11,458 nt of DNA from Oscillospiraceae bacterium (GTDB taxonomy: Bacteria; Bacillota_A; Clostridia; Oscillospirales; Oscillospiraceae), in assembly GCA_017936985.1 (NCBI GenBank), contig JAGBEM010000231.1, positions 1 through 11,458 on the forward strand, given 5' to 3'. This document shows, piece after piece, positions 1 to 6,517 of this stretch; the first letter of the stretch is position 1; each line of letters starts with the position of its first letter. Position numbers and translations under genes: made by a program. The notes under the pieces are model-generated. The model ran no database searches. It was not told where the DNA came from and saw nothing but the letters and a program-made list of their open reading frames with translations.

Positions 1-2
1 AA

Positions 3-428
3 AAGGACGAACAGAACAATGATTTTTTGGGCCAGCCGGGTGGCTCGCAGGACCAGCCTGATGGAGGAAACACTGAAAAAGAGCCCCAGGCAAGCGAAGA
101 GTTCTATGAGCTTGTCTGTGGTGTTTGGGACTGTGTGGGCGGTTGGAATGAATTGGGATCACTGGAAATTCGTGCTGACGGCACCTTCCTTTGTAAGGGG
201 CAGGAACTGAGTTGGGATGCCACCATAAAGAGTAAGCAGTGGTTCGAGGGAACGAAGGAGTTTCTCAATGTCTATAAAAACGGGGAACTAGTCTACGATG
301 CCCATGTTGTTACTTCTGCTGATGGCCAGATAGAACTGGTGATCGGCGAAGCAGATGGGAGTGAATTAGACGAGATGGGCCTTATGCCAGCAGGTACATA
401 TGTAAAGCAGGGGAAAGAAAACCAGTAA
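3..428 (+). CDS. Putative lipoprotein, 5' end missing
   Basis: The reading frame is open to the left edge, so the visible 141 residues are the C-terminal part of a longer protein. The TTG at 27 is unlikely to be the start, because the frame continues upstream and no ribosome binding site fits it. The first visible residues (KDEQNNDFLGQPGGSQDQPD) are a polar Gly/Gln/Asp-rich stretch very like the one just after the lipidated cysteine of the next gene. I infer that only the signal peptide and lipobox are missing. The rest is a compact domain with Trp/Gly-rich, probably beta-strand segments (GVWDCVGGWNELGSLEIRADG near the start, GTYVKQ at the end). I do not recognise a family. Its TAA stop lies in the ribosome binding site of the next gene, so the two are cotranscribed. 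Function unknown; probably anchored outside the cell membrane. Confidence 0.75.
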   Translation, partial: KDEQNNDFLGQPGGSQDQPDGGNTEKEPQASEEFYELVCGVWDCVGGWNELGSLEIRADGTFLCKGQELSWDATIKSKQWFEGTKEFLNVYKNGELVYDAHVVTSADGQIELVIGEADGSELDEMGLMPAGTYVKQGKENQ

Positions 429-432
429 GGAG
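427..432 (+). promoter_or_regulatory. Ribosome binding site deciding a GTG start
   Basis: AAGGAG lies 9 bases before the GTG at 442 and overlaps the stop codon of the preceding gene (TAA, 426-428). It supports GTG rather than a downstream codon as the start and suggests coupled translation of the two lipoproteins. Confidence 0.75.
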
Positions 433-441
433 AAAAAGACA

Positions 442-1191
442 GTGAAAAAGATTATTTTGATTATTTTAACCATGATCCTTTGCGTTAGCTTGTTAGCTTG
501 CGAGAAGGACAATGAGAACGGCGGTGATCTCGGCCAGCTTGGCGGCTTTTTTGATCAACAGGATGGCAATAATGATGCGCAGCAAGGTGGAGAAGAAAGT
601 GAAACCCAAGCGCCTTTGGTCATTCGTCAAGGCAGCGGCACAGGATATATCAACGCGGCCAGATTGCATGAAATTGTGCAGACCGTCCAGTTGACAACAG
701 AAAACTGGAGAGACTACATAAGAGTGTATTCTTACAGCTATGATATAGTAGAAACAGAGAAAAATGCGTTTGGTGAGGTTGTTTCTACAAAAACGACCAC
801 TGTGACAAGGTGTCAGATTGGCGCAGACAATACCCGTTACCATAGCTTTGAGGGCGTGGCTATCGAGCTGAAACACAAGTCTACCAATGAGGTCATTTCC
901 TATAAATTTGACGCTGGTGGACATAACCTGGAAGAGGCCATTGACCTCAGCCAGTACGAATGCACCAGGATCCAGGGGATTCTCCATTTTGTTGATCTTC
1001 CCGAGGAAGTGATCATGGAGATTGATGGTGATGCGCAGCGGTATTTTGACATGGGCCAGGTCACGATTGACGGTTCAACCGGAGAAATCATGGCATGGGG
1101 GATGTATCCTACAAACGGCATTGACCCTGGAACGAATGCGATCGGCAATGGAGTCTACACGATTTCTCAGGTACTGGAAGAAAACAGCTAA
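442..1191 (+). CDS. Putative lipoprotein of unknown function
   Basis: A 249-residue protein starting at GTG, with AAGGAG 9 bases upstream. Residues 1-19 are a lipoprotein signal peptide: two lysines, a hydrophobic core, then lipobox LLAC with Cys20 as the lipidated residue. Residues 21-57 are a flexible Gly/Asp/Gln/Glu-rich tether. A folded region follows from about residue 65, with many Tyr, Thr and Val strands, suggesting a beta-rich domain. It has two cysteines (124 and 174) that could pair outside the cell. I recognise no catalytic motif or family. The gene is the second of a pair with the partial lipoprotein upstream, whose tether is similar, and a strong terminator follows immediately. 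It is likely membrane-anchored on the outer face. Sure of the lipoprotein call; function unknown. Confidence 0.85.
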   Translation: MKKIILIILTMILCVSLLACEKDNENGGDLGQLGGFFDQQDGNNDAQQGGEESETQAPLVIRQGSGTGYINAARLHEIVQTVQLTTENWRDYIRVYSYSYDIVETEKNAFGEVVSTKTTTVTRCQIGADNTRYHSFEGVAIELKHKSTNEVISYKFDAGGHNLEEAIDLSQYECTRIQGILHFVDLPEEVIMEIDGDAQRYFDMGQVTIDGSTGEIMAWGMYPTNGIDPGTNAIGNGVYTISQVLEENS

Positions 1192-1221
1192 AAAGGAGCG
1201 GACGTAAGTCCGCTCCTTTTT
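1191..1221 (+). terminator. Intrinsic terminator of the lipoprotein pair
   Basis: A perfect 13-bp stem (1191-1203 with 1208-1220) is closed by a GTAA tetraloop of the stable GNRA type. The 3' arm ends in a run of T reaching 1221. It starts on the last base of the stop codon. The A-run on the 5' arm is complementary to the T-run, so it could also act on the other strand, but no minus-strand gene ends here. Confidence 0.93.
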
Positions 1222-1222
1222 C

Positions 1223-1251
1223 TTGCAAAATCCCTTGAAATATGCTATAAC
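1223..1251 (+). promoter_or_regulatory. Sigma-A promoter with extended -10, PHP phosphatase gene
   Basis: The -35 box TTGCAA (1223-1228) and -10 box TATAAC (1246-1251) are separated by 17 bases. TGC directly before the -10 gives an extended -10 motif. Transcription should begin near 1258, about 20 bases before the gene start. The promoter abuts the preceding terminator, so the gene is a unit of its own. Confidence 0.75.
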
Positions 1252-1277
1252 ATAGCAAAGAAAAAAGGAATCTTGCT

Positions 1278-2054
1278 ATGGATTACAACTACCACACCCA
1301 CACCCATTGGTGCGATCACGCCACCGGCACGCCGGAGGAATACATTCAAATCGCCATTGCCGGCGGCATCAAGCACATGGGGTTTTCCGACCATGCGCCC
1401 TGGATCTTCCCGGACGGTCATGAATCCCACTTCCGTGTGCCTATGGCCCGGTTAGGTGAGTATTTCTCTGAATTGGGGCAGCTTCGGGAAAAGTATCGGG
1501 ATCAGATCGAGCTGCATATCGGTTTTGAGATGGAATATTACCCGGCCTATTTTGAAGCAATGCTGGAGATTGCAAAGCGCGTTGGCGCAGAATACCTGAT
1601 CCTGGGGCAGCATTTCCTGTCCAACGAGCATCCGGGCGGACATGGTTCTCAGCGAAATACTGATTCGGAAGAGAAGCTGGCGGAATATGTGGCTACCGTG
1701 ATCAAAGGAATCCAATCCGGCGTGTTTACCTATGTTGCCCACCCGGATATTTTCAAATTCTCCGGTGACCGGGAGGTATATCGCCGGGAAATGCGAAAGA
1801 TCTGCGTAGCCTCCAGAGAATACAATGTGCCGCTAGAAATCAATTTTCTGGGGATCCGCCAGGGCAGAAATTACCCGGATGAAGTTTTCTGGGAAATGGC
1901 AGGGCAGGAGCAGTGTCCGGTTACCTTTGGCTGCGATGCTCATGAAGCCACCAGTGCCTATGATGTGAAATCCCTCACCAAGGCGCGTCAGTTGGTTGAG
2001 AAATATGGTCTGAATTACATTGGCAGGCCTATACCGCTGCCGCTTACAAAATAA
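1278..2054 (+). CDS. PHP-family histidinol-phosphatase-like protein
   Basis: A 258-residue PHP-domain phosphoesterase of the HisJ/HisK type, close to the usual 260-270 residues. Members hydrolyse L-histidinol phosphate to histidinol in histidine synthesis, using a cluster of metal ions. Expected metal ligands are visible: HTHTH at 6-10, Asp13, SDHAP with His39, GFEMEY with Glu84, GQHF with His112, AHPD with His155, and GCDAH with Asp220 and His222. The protein is cytoplasmic with no signal peptide. The ATG at 1278 has AAGGAA 7 bases upstream. The gene stands alone between its own promoter and terminator with no other his genes nearby, so the substrate is inferred from the family. A paralogue with another phosphoester substrate is possible. 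Confidence 0.88.
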   Translation: MDYNYHTHTHWCDHATGTPEEYIQIAIAGGIKHMGFSDHAPWIFPDGHESHFRVPMARLGEYFSELGQLREKYRDQIELHIGFEMEYYPAYFEAMLEIAKRVGAEYLILGQHFLSNEHPGGHGSQRNTDSEEKLAEYVATVIKGIQSGVFTYVAHPDIFKFSGDREVYRREMRKICVASREYNVPLEINFLGIRQGRNYPDEVFWEMAGQEQCPVTFGCDAHEATSAYDVKSLTKARQLVEKYGLNYIGRPIPLPLTK

Positions 2055-2057
2055 CAC

Positions 2058-2106
2058 AAAAAGAAGCTCCGGTATCGTTGACCAGACGGTACCGGAGCTT
2101 CTTTTT
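2058..2106. terminator. Bidirectional intrinsic terminator between convergent genes
   Basis: A perfect 17-bp stem pairs 2058-2074 with 2090-2106. Four more pairs (2075-2078 with 2086-2089, one of them T-G) extend it inward. The arms begin with A-runs and end with T-runs, so it works in both directions. On the + strand it ends the phosphatase transcript. On the minus strand it is the nearest terminator for the pseudouridine synthase gene, whose stop lies about 140 bases away. Confidence 0.9.
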
Positions 2107-2125
2107 GAGAAAAGAGAGGGAGAAA

Positions 2126-2182
2126 ATGAAAAAGAAACTTCAAATCACTATTTACACTTATAGAATATCACGGGAATATTAA
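2126..2182 (+). CDS. Possible 18-residue small ORF in an AT-rich gap
   Basis: An ATG with AGGGAG only 3 bases upstream opens a frame encoding MKKKLQITIYTYRISREY. The 190-base gap around it (2055-2244) is more AT-rich than its flanks and otherwise holds only the terminator. The ribosome binding site spacing is short, no promoter follows the upstream terminator, and the peptide matches nothing I know. It could be the decayed start of a lost gene or chance. Listed for completeness only. Confidence 0.15.
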   Translation: MKKKLQITIYTYRISREY

Positions 2183-2244
2183 ATAAACTGGCATCAATTT
2201 GTTAAGTAATTATGAAGCAAGAAAAAATTAAAGGAACGATGTTG

Positions 2245-2853
2245 TTAAAATTGCACAAAATCGGCACCTGCAGCCCAGTCCGGAAGGGCTTCAAAACTGC
2301 GCAGCTGTCCCCGGTAGGGGAAAGTGACGCGGCAGGAGAACAGCATGGGGGCAGACGCTGCATCCCGGGAGCCGTATTTATGATCGCCCAACAGAGGAAA
2401 GCCCCGGCTGGAAAACTGGACCCGGATCTGATGACTGCGGCCGGTGTGAAGCCGGATGTGGACCAGACTTTCCGCTCCGCCCACAAGCAGCCGGTACTGG
2501 AGCCGAGCTTTTTTGACACCTTTGCGCTCTCGTTTTACGGTGAAAACCTTATTTTTTGTACTGTCCTTGAATAGAAGATCTTCCCAGTCTCCAGCATCAG
2601 GGGGCGTCCCGTGAACCATGGCGGCGTATTCTTTTACAAAACTGCCGTCCTGCACGGCTTTGGAAAGCGCCGCGGCTGCGGCCTTGGTGCGGGCGTAGAC
2701 CATCACACCGCCTACGTTTTTATCCAGGCGGTGGATCGGAAACACTTCGCCGCCCAGTTGATCTTTCAGTTCCGCAGGGACCTGGACTTCGGAATCCAAT
2801 CCTACGGGCTTGACGCATACGGCAATGTCTTGATCGGAAAACAGGATCTGCAT
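2245..2853 (-). CDS. RluA-family pseudouridine synthase
   Basis: A 202-residue protein of the RluA family, enzymes that isomerise uridine to pseudouridine in rRNA or tRNA. The catalytic motif HRLDKNVGG is at 41-49, with Asp44 as the expected catalytic aspartate. It also has the early KPVG motif (15-18), the HTGRSHQIRVQF motif and the LLGDHKYG motif. There is no N-terminal S4 RNA-binding domain, so it belongs to the short, catalytic-domain-only group common in Clostridia. The exact RNA target cannot be read from the sequence. The ATG at 2853 is preceded by a perfect AGGAGG 5 bases upstream. The gene has its own promoter, back to back with that of the ABC exporter. It is cytoplasmic and appears complete. 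Confidence 0.9.
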   Translation of the reverse strand: MQILFSDQDIAVCVKPVGLDSEVQVPAELKDQLGGEVFPIHRLDKNVGGVMVYARTKAAAAALSKAVQDGSFVKEYAAMVHGTPPDAGDWEDLLFKDSTKNKVFTVKRERKGVKKARLQYRLLVGGAESLVHIRLHTGRSHQIRVQFSSRGFPLLGDHKYGSRDAASAPMLFSCRVTFPYRGQLRSFEALPDWAAGADFVQF

Positions 2854-2858
2854 AGTGG

Positions 2859-2864
2859 CCTCCT
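2859..2864 (-). promoter_or_regulatory. Ribosome binding site of the pseudouridine synthase gene
   Basis: A full AGGAGG on the minus strand, 5 bases before the ATG at 2853, fixes that start. Confidence 0.8.
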
Positions 2865-2881
2865 AATGTGATTCTGATACC

Positions 2882-2910
2882 AGTATAGCAGAAATTCAGA
2901 AAAAATCCAA
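2882..2910 (-). promoter_or_regulatory. Sigma-A promoter, pseudouridine synthase gene
   Basis: Reading the minus strand, the -35 box TTGGAT (2910-2905) and -10 box TATACT (2887-2882) are 17 bases apart. TGC before the -10 makes it an extended -10 promoter. The start of transcription should fall near 2876, giving a leader of about 23 bases. Confidence 0.75.
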
Positions 2911-2916
2911 TACAGC

Positions 2917-2945
2917 TTGCGAAAACAGAAAGTTTGCAGTATAAT
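2917..2945 (+). promoter_or_regulatory. Sigma-A promoter, ABC exporter gene
   Basis: The -35 box TTGCGA (2917-2922) and a perfect -10 TATAAT (2940-2945) are separated by 17 bases. Transcription should start near 2952. Its -35 box is only 6 bases from the -35 box of the divergent promoter, so the two RNA polymerase sites overlap. Confidence 0.82.
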
Positions 2946-2973
2946 TTTTCTATTATGAGAAAAGGAGCGGCTT

Positions 2974-4719
2974 ATGACCACCAAAGACTTTCAGAGAAAA
3001 TCGCCGCTGACGATTTTTTTAAGCTATTTCAAAAACCATATGGGATTGTTCATCCTGGACGTTTCCTGCGCAGTCGGTATCGCGATTATCGACTTGGCGT
3101 TTCCGTTGGTGACCAGAAGCGCCCTGTACGATATGCTGCCGGGCCAGCTTTACAGGACGTTTTTCATCATCTGCGGCGCGGTGGTGCTGGCGTATGTGCT
3201 GCGCTCGCTGCTGAATTTCGTTATCAGCTATCACGGACATACCTTCGGCATCCGGGTGGAAGCGGATATTCGTGCGGATCTTTTTCGGCATATGCAGAAG
3301 CTGAGCTTCGATTTTTACGACCGCAACCGCACCGGCCAGCTTATGAGCCGGCTGACCACAGACCTTTTTGACCTGACGGAGTTTGCCCATCACGGGCCGG
3401 AAGACCTTCTGACCTCGGTGCTGACCATCGTAGGCGCGTTGGTGGTCATGGCTACCATCCAATGGCGGCTGGCGCTGGTGGTTTTGGTGATGATCCCCAT
3501 TTTCCTGGTGGTCGTGGCGACTATGCGCAAGCGTATGTCCAATGCCTCCAAGGCGGTCAAGCAGAAGGTAGGCCATATAAACGCAGAGATCGAAAGCAGC
3601 TTGTCCGGTATCCGCACCGCCAAGGCTTTCGCCAATGAAGAAGTGGAAAATGACCGCTTCACCAACGCCAACGACCAGTTTAAGACTTCCAAACGGGAAT
3701 TCCATAAATCTATGGGCTTGTTCCACAGCTCCATGGAGTTCTTCCTTTGCAGCCTGAATGTGGTGGTGCTGGCCATCGGCGGCTATTACATCATGCAGGG
3801 CGAGATGGACTACCGGGATCTTTTGACTTTTAATCTGTACATTGCTTCCTTTACCAGCCCCATGCGCAAGCTCTCCAGCTTTTCAGAGACCTTTGCCAGC
3901 AGCTTTGCGGGACTGAACCGGTTTGTGAACATCATGCGTACCGAGCCGACAGTACAGGATGCACCGGATGCCCAGCCGCTGAAGGATGTCAAGGGCGCAA
4001 TTACGGTAGAAGGCGTTTCCTTCGCCTATGACGGCGATTTGGAGGTGCTGCAGGATATAAGCCTTTCGGTCAACCCCGGGGAGACGATCGCCATTGTAGG
4101 CCCGTCTGGTGGCGGCAAGACGACCCTGTGCCAGCTGATCCCCCGGTTTTACGATGTGTCCGAGGGAAGTATCTGCATTGACGGGCAGAATGTGCGGTCT
4201 GTGACCCAGCAATCCATCCATCAGAATATTGGCATCGTGCAGCAGGATGTGTTCCTGTTTGCGGACACGATCTTTGAAAATATCCGCTACGGTAAGCCCG
4301 ATGCTACGGAAGAGGAAGTCATCGAGGCGGCAAAGAAAGCGGAGATCTATGAGGATATTCTGGCCATGCCTGAGGGTTTTGGGACTTATGTGGGCGAGCG
4401 GGGCACGCTTCTTTCCGGCGGACAGAAGCAGCGTGTAGCCATCGCCCGGGTGTTTTTGAAGAATCCGCCCATCCTGATCTTGGATGAAGCAACTTCCGCG
4501 CTGGATTCTGTGACGGAAGCCAAGATCCAACGGGCCTTTGACAACCTGGCAAAGGGCAGAACGACCCTGATCATTGCCCACCGGCTCTCTACCATCCGCA
4601 ACGCCAGCCGGATCATTTCCATTGCCGATGGCCACATCACCGAATGCGGCACCCACGAGGAATTGGTGGACAAGGGCGGCATTTACGCAGAATTGTATCG
4701 CACACAGCATGGAACTTAA
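2974..4719 (+). CDS. ABC exporter half-transporter (membrane domain fused to ATPase)
   Basis: A 581-residue type IV ABC exporter half-transporter (MsbA/BmrA/LmrA-like), which would act as a dimer in the cell membrane. Residues 1-320 form the membrane domain, with hydrophobic segments near 25-45, 62-84, 148-185 and 255-292. The ATPase domain follows from about 340: Walker A GPSGGGKT (376-383), Q-loop IVQQD (421-425), signature LSGGQ (480-484), Walker B ILILDE (500-505, catalytic Glu505), D-loop SALD (508-511) and switch His536. All catalytic residues are intact, so a homodimer could have two working ATP sites. The substrate cannot be deduced; lipids, drugs and peptides are all known for this class. 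The ATG at 2974 has AGGAG 6 bases upstream. No partner half-transporter is adjacent, which favours a homodimer. Confidence 0.95.
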   Translation: MTTKDFQRKSPLTIFLSYFKNHMGLFILDVSCAVGIAIIDLAFPLVTRSALYDMLPGQLYRTFFIICGAVVLAYVLRSLLNFVISYHGHTFGIRVEADIRADLFRHMQKLSFDFYDRNRTGQLMSRLTTDLFDLTEFAHHGPEDLLTSVLTIVGALVVMATIQWRLALVVLVMIPIFLVVVATMRKRMSNASKAVKQKVGHINAEIESSLSGIRTAKAFANEEVENDRFTNANDQFKTSKREFHKSMGLFHSSMEFFLCSLNVVVLAIGGYYIMQGEMDYRDLLTFNLYIASFTSPMRKLSSFSETFASSFAGLNRFVNIMRTEPTVQDAPDAQPLKDVKGAITVEGVSFAYDGDLEVLQDISLSVNPGETIAIVGPSGGGKTTLCQLIPRFYDVSEGSICIDGQNVRSVTQQSIHQNIGIVQQDVFLFADTIFENIRYGKPDATEEEVIEAAKKAEIYEDILAMPEGFGTYVGERGTLLSGGQKQRVAIARVFLKNPPILILDEATSALDSVTEAKIQRAFDNLAKGRTTLIIAHRLSTIRNASRIISIADGHITECGTHEELVDKGGIYAELYRTQHGT

Positions 4720-4738
4720 TAACGATCTAATAACGATC
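4717..4738 (+). repeat. Exact 11-bp tandem duplication at the stop codon
   Basis: TAATAACGATC occurs twice in direct succession (4717-4727 and 4728-4738). The first copy contains the exporter's stop codon followed by a second in-frame TAA. The last bases of the second copy lead into the terminator stem. It looks like a small slippage duplication. Confidence 0.85.
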
Positions 4739-4764
4739 GCCCGGCCATTTGGCCGGGCGATTTT
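4736..4764 (+). terminator. Intrinsic terminator after the ABC exporter
   Basis: A perfect 11-bp GC-rich stem (4736-4746 with 4751-4761), a 4-base ATTT loop and four T residues (4761-4764). On the minus strand the hairpin is not followed by a clear T-run, so it should terminate the convergent argS transcript less well. Confidence 0.87.
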
Positions 4765-4768
4765 CCTA

Positions 4769-6517
4769 TTACATTTTCTCCGGGGCAGAGAAGCCCAGAA
4801 TGTGGATGCAGGTTTCCAGAATGTTCTTGGCAAGGCCAATCAGGGAAATATAGCCAGCCTTCAGTTCTTCGTTTTCCTCGCCCAGGATCCGGGTCTCGTG
4901 GTAAAACTTGTTCACACAGCCTGCCAGCTCATAGATGTATGCGCAGATCAGGTTAGGGGAAGAAGTCCGCAGAGCACTTTCCAGGGTGGGGGAGAACTTG
5001 GTGATAGCCAGCATCAGATCCTTGGCAAAGGGGTTTGCCGGGGCAGCGATGCTTAGATGCTCCCAGGCACCGTATTTTGCCAGAATGGACTTGACACGAA
5101 CAATGGTATAGAGAATATAGGGGCCGGTATTGCCCTCAAAGGCGGCAAAACGCTCCAGATCAAAATTGTAGTCCTTGGTGGGCTGATTGCTCAAATCGCC
5201 GTATTTCAGCGCAGCCAGAGCAATCTTGGCGGTGGTGGCTTCCACTTCACTCTTGTCTACAATTTTGTTCTCGACTACCTTCGCACGGACGAAGTCTGTC
5301 ATGTCTTTGATCAGTTGCTCCAGGCGCAGAACGCCGCCGTCACGGGTCTTAAAGGGCTTGCCGTCTGCACCGTTCATGGTGCCGTGACCCACGTGCTCCA
5401 GTTCGGTCTCGGGATTTACGATGCCGCTCTTTTTTGCGGCCCGGAACACCTGCTCAAAGTGCAGATTCTGCCGCTTGTCGGTGATATAGAGCATCTTGTC
5501 CGGCTGCCAGTCGGCCATACGCTGGACCATGGTTGCCAGGTCGGTGGTGGCATAGATGGCAGAGCCATCGGACTTGACCAGAATGCAGGGGGGGACCTCC
5601 TTTTTGTCCGTTTCTTCTGCAACAGGGATGACCAGCGCGCCTTCGCTTTCCACAGCCAGACCGCGCTCTTTCAGGTCGGCAACCATAGCAGGAATGTAGG
5701 GATCGGCATCGCTTTCACCCAGCCACTTTTCGTAGTGGACATCCAGATTGTCATAGACCCGGTGCAGGTCGGGAAGACTGATGCCCATGATATGATTCCA
5801 GATGGCCCGGTAACCGGGACGACCCTGCTGCAGCTCGTAGGTTGCGGTGTGGGCTTTTTCAGCAAAAACAGGATCGGTCTTCTTGGAAGAAGCAGTGGGG
5901 TAGATCTCTTCCAGCTCAGACAGGGTAAAGGGAGGCTCGGAAGGATATGCACCGGTGTAGTTGGGGTCAAAATAGGGAAGTTCCGGCTGGCGCTCATGAA
6001 GCTCTGCGATGATCAGACCCATCTGCAGGCCCCAGTCGCCCAGGTGAATGTCACCGATGGTGTTGTAGCCCAGGAATTTGTACAGCCGCTTCAGCGCCTC
6101 ACCGATGATAGCCGGCCGCAGGTGGCCGATGTGCAGGGGCTTGGCAACATTTGCTCCGCCGTAGTCCACAACGCAGGTCTTTCCTTCGCCGATCTTGGCG
6201 GCGCCGAAATCAGGAGCGGTACGCATGGCTTCCAGATACTTCTGCAGGAATGCGCCACTGAGCTTCAGATTGATAAAGCCGGGCATGACCGCTTCCACCA
6301 TGTCGTAGTCAGCGGCGTTCAGTTGGGCAACTACGGCGTTGGCGATCTGGATGGGAGCGCATTTATACTGCTTGGCAGCAGCCAGAGCGCCGTTGCACTG
6401 GTACTCGCACAGGTCGGGGCGGTTGGAGACTGTCACCCGGCCGAAAGATGCATCGTAGCCGGCATCGGCAAAGGCCTGCTGCATTTTGGCAGTGATAATG
6501 TCAAGAATCTTTTCCAT
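4769..6517 (-). CDS. argS: Arginyl-tRNA synthetase
   Basis: A class I aminoacyl-tRNA synthetase that charges tRNA-Arg with arginine. From the chosen start it has 582 residues, normal for the family. The order is an N-terminal additional domain (about 1-110), the catalytic core with the HIGH motif (129-132, in AKPLHIGHLRP), the second core motif in the diverged form FKTRDGG (about 389-395) typical of many ArgRS, and a C-terminal anticodon-binding DALR domain (about 470-582). An in-frame ATG at 6547 exists, but 6517 is preferred. There the ATG overlaps the upstream stop by one base (TAATG), AAAGG lies 9 bases upstream, and MEKILDIITAKM starts like family members. No T-box leader fits between the genes, so expression follows the upstream ABC-F gene. 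Essential cytoplasmic enzyme; it appears complete. Confidence 0.97.
   Translation of the reverse strand: MEKILDIITAKMQQAFADAGYDASFGRVTVSNRPDLCEYQCNGALAAAKQYKCAPIQIANAVVAQLNAADYDMVEAVMPGFINLKLSGAFLQKYLEAMRTAPDFGAAKIGEGKTCVVDYGGANVAKPLHIGHLRPAIIGEALKRLYKFLGYNTIGDIHLGDWGLQMGLIIAELHERQPELPYFDPNYTGAYPSEPPFTLSELEEIYPTASSKKTDPVFAEKAHTATYELQQGRPGYRAIWNHIMGISLPDLHRVYDNLDVHYEKWLGESDADPYIPAMVADLKERGLAVESEGALVIPVAEETDKKEVPPCILVKSDGSAIYATTDLATMVQRMADWQPDKMLYITDKRQNLHFEQVFRAAKKSGIVNPETELEHVGHGTMNGADGKPFKTRDGGVLRLEQLIKDMTDFVRAKVVENKIVDKSEVEATTAKIALAALKYGDLSNQPTKDYNFDLERFAAFEGNTGPYILYTIVRVKSILAKYGAWEHLSIAAPANPFAKDLMLAITKFSPTLESALRTSSPNLICAYIYELAGCVNKFYHETRILGEENEELKAGYISLIGLAKNILETCIHILGFSAPEKM

Noticed and set aside
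27..428. TTG at 27 as the start of the first gene
   Set aside because: The frame is open upstream to the window edge and the upstream residues continue the lipoprotein tether. No ribosome binding site precedes the TTG.
2270..2345. A GC-rich stretch that looked like a riboswitch or structured RNA
   Set aside because: It lies within the coding region for the conserved C-terminal part of the pseudouridine synthase, which explains the composition.
3883..4839. A 318-codon minus-strand frame opposite the ABC exporter ATPase domain
   Set aside because: It is antisense to canonical Walker and signature motifs and crosses the terminator, so it is a shadow frame.
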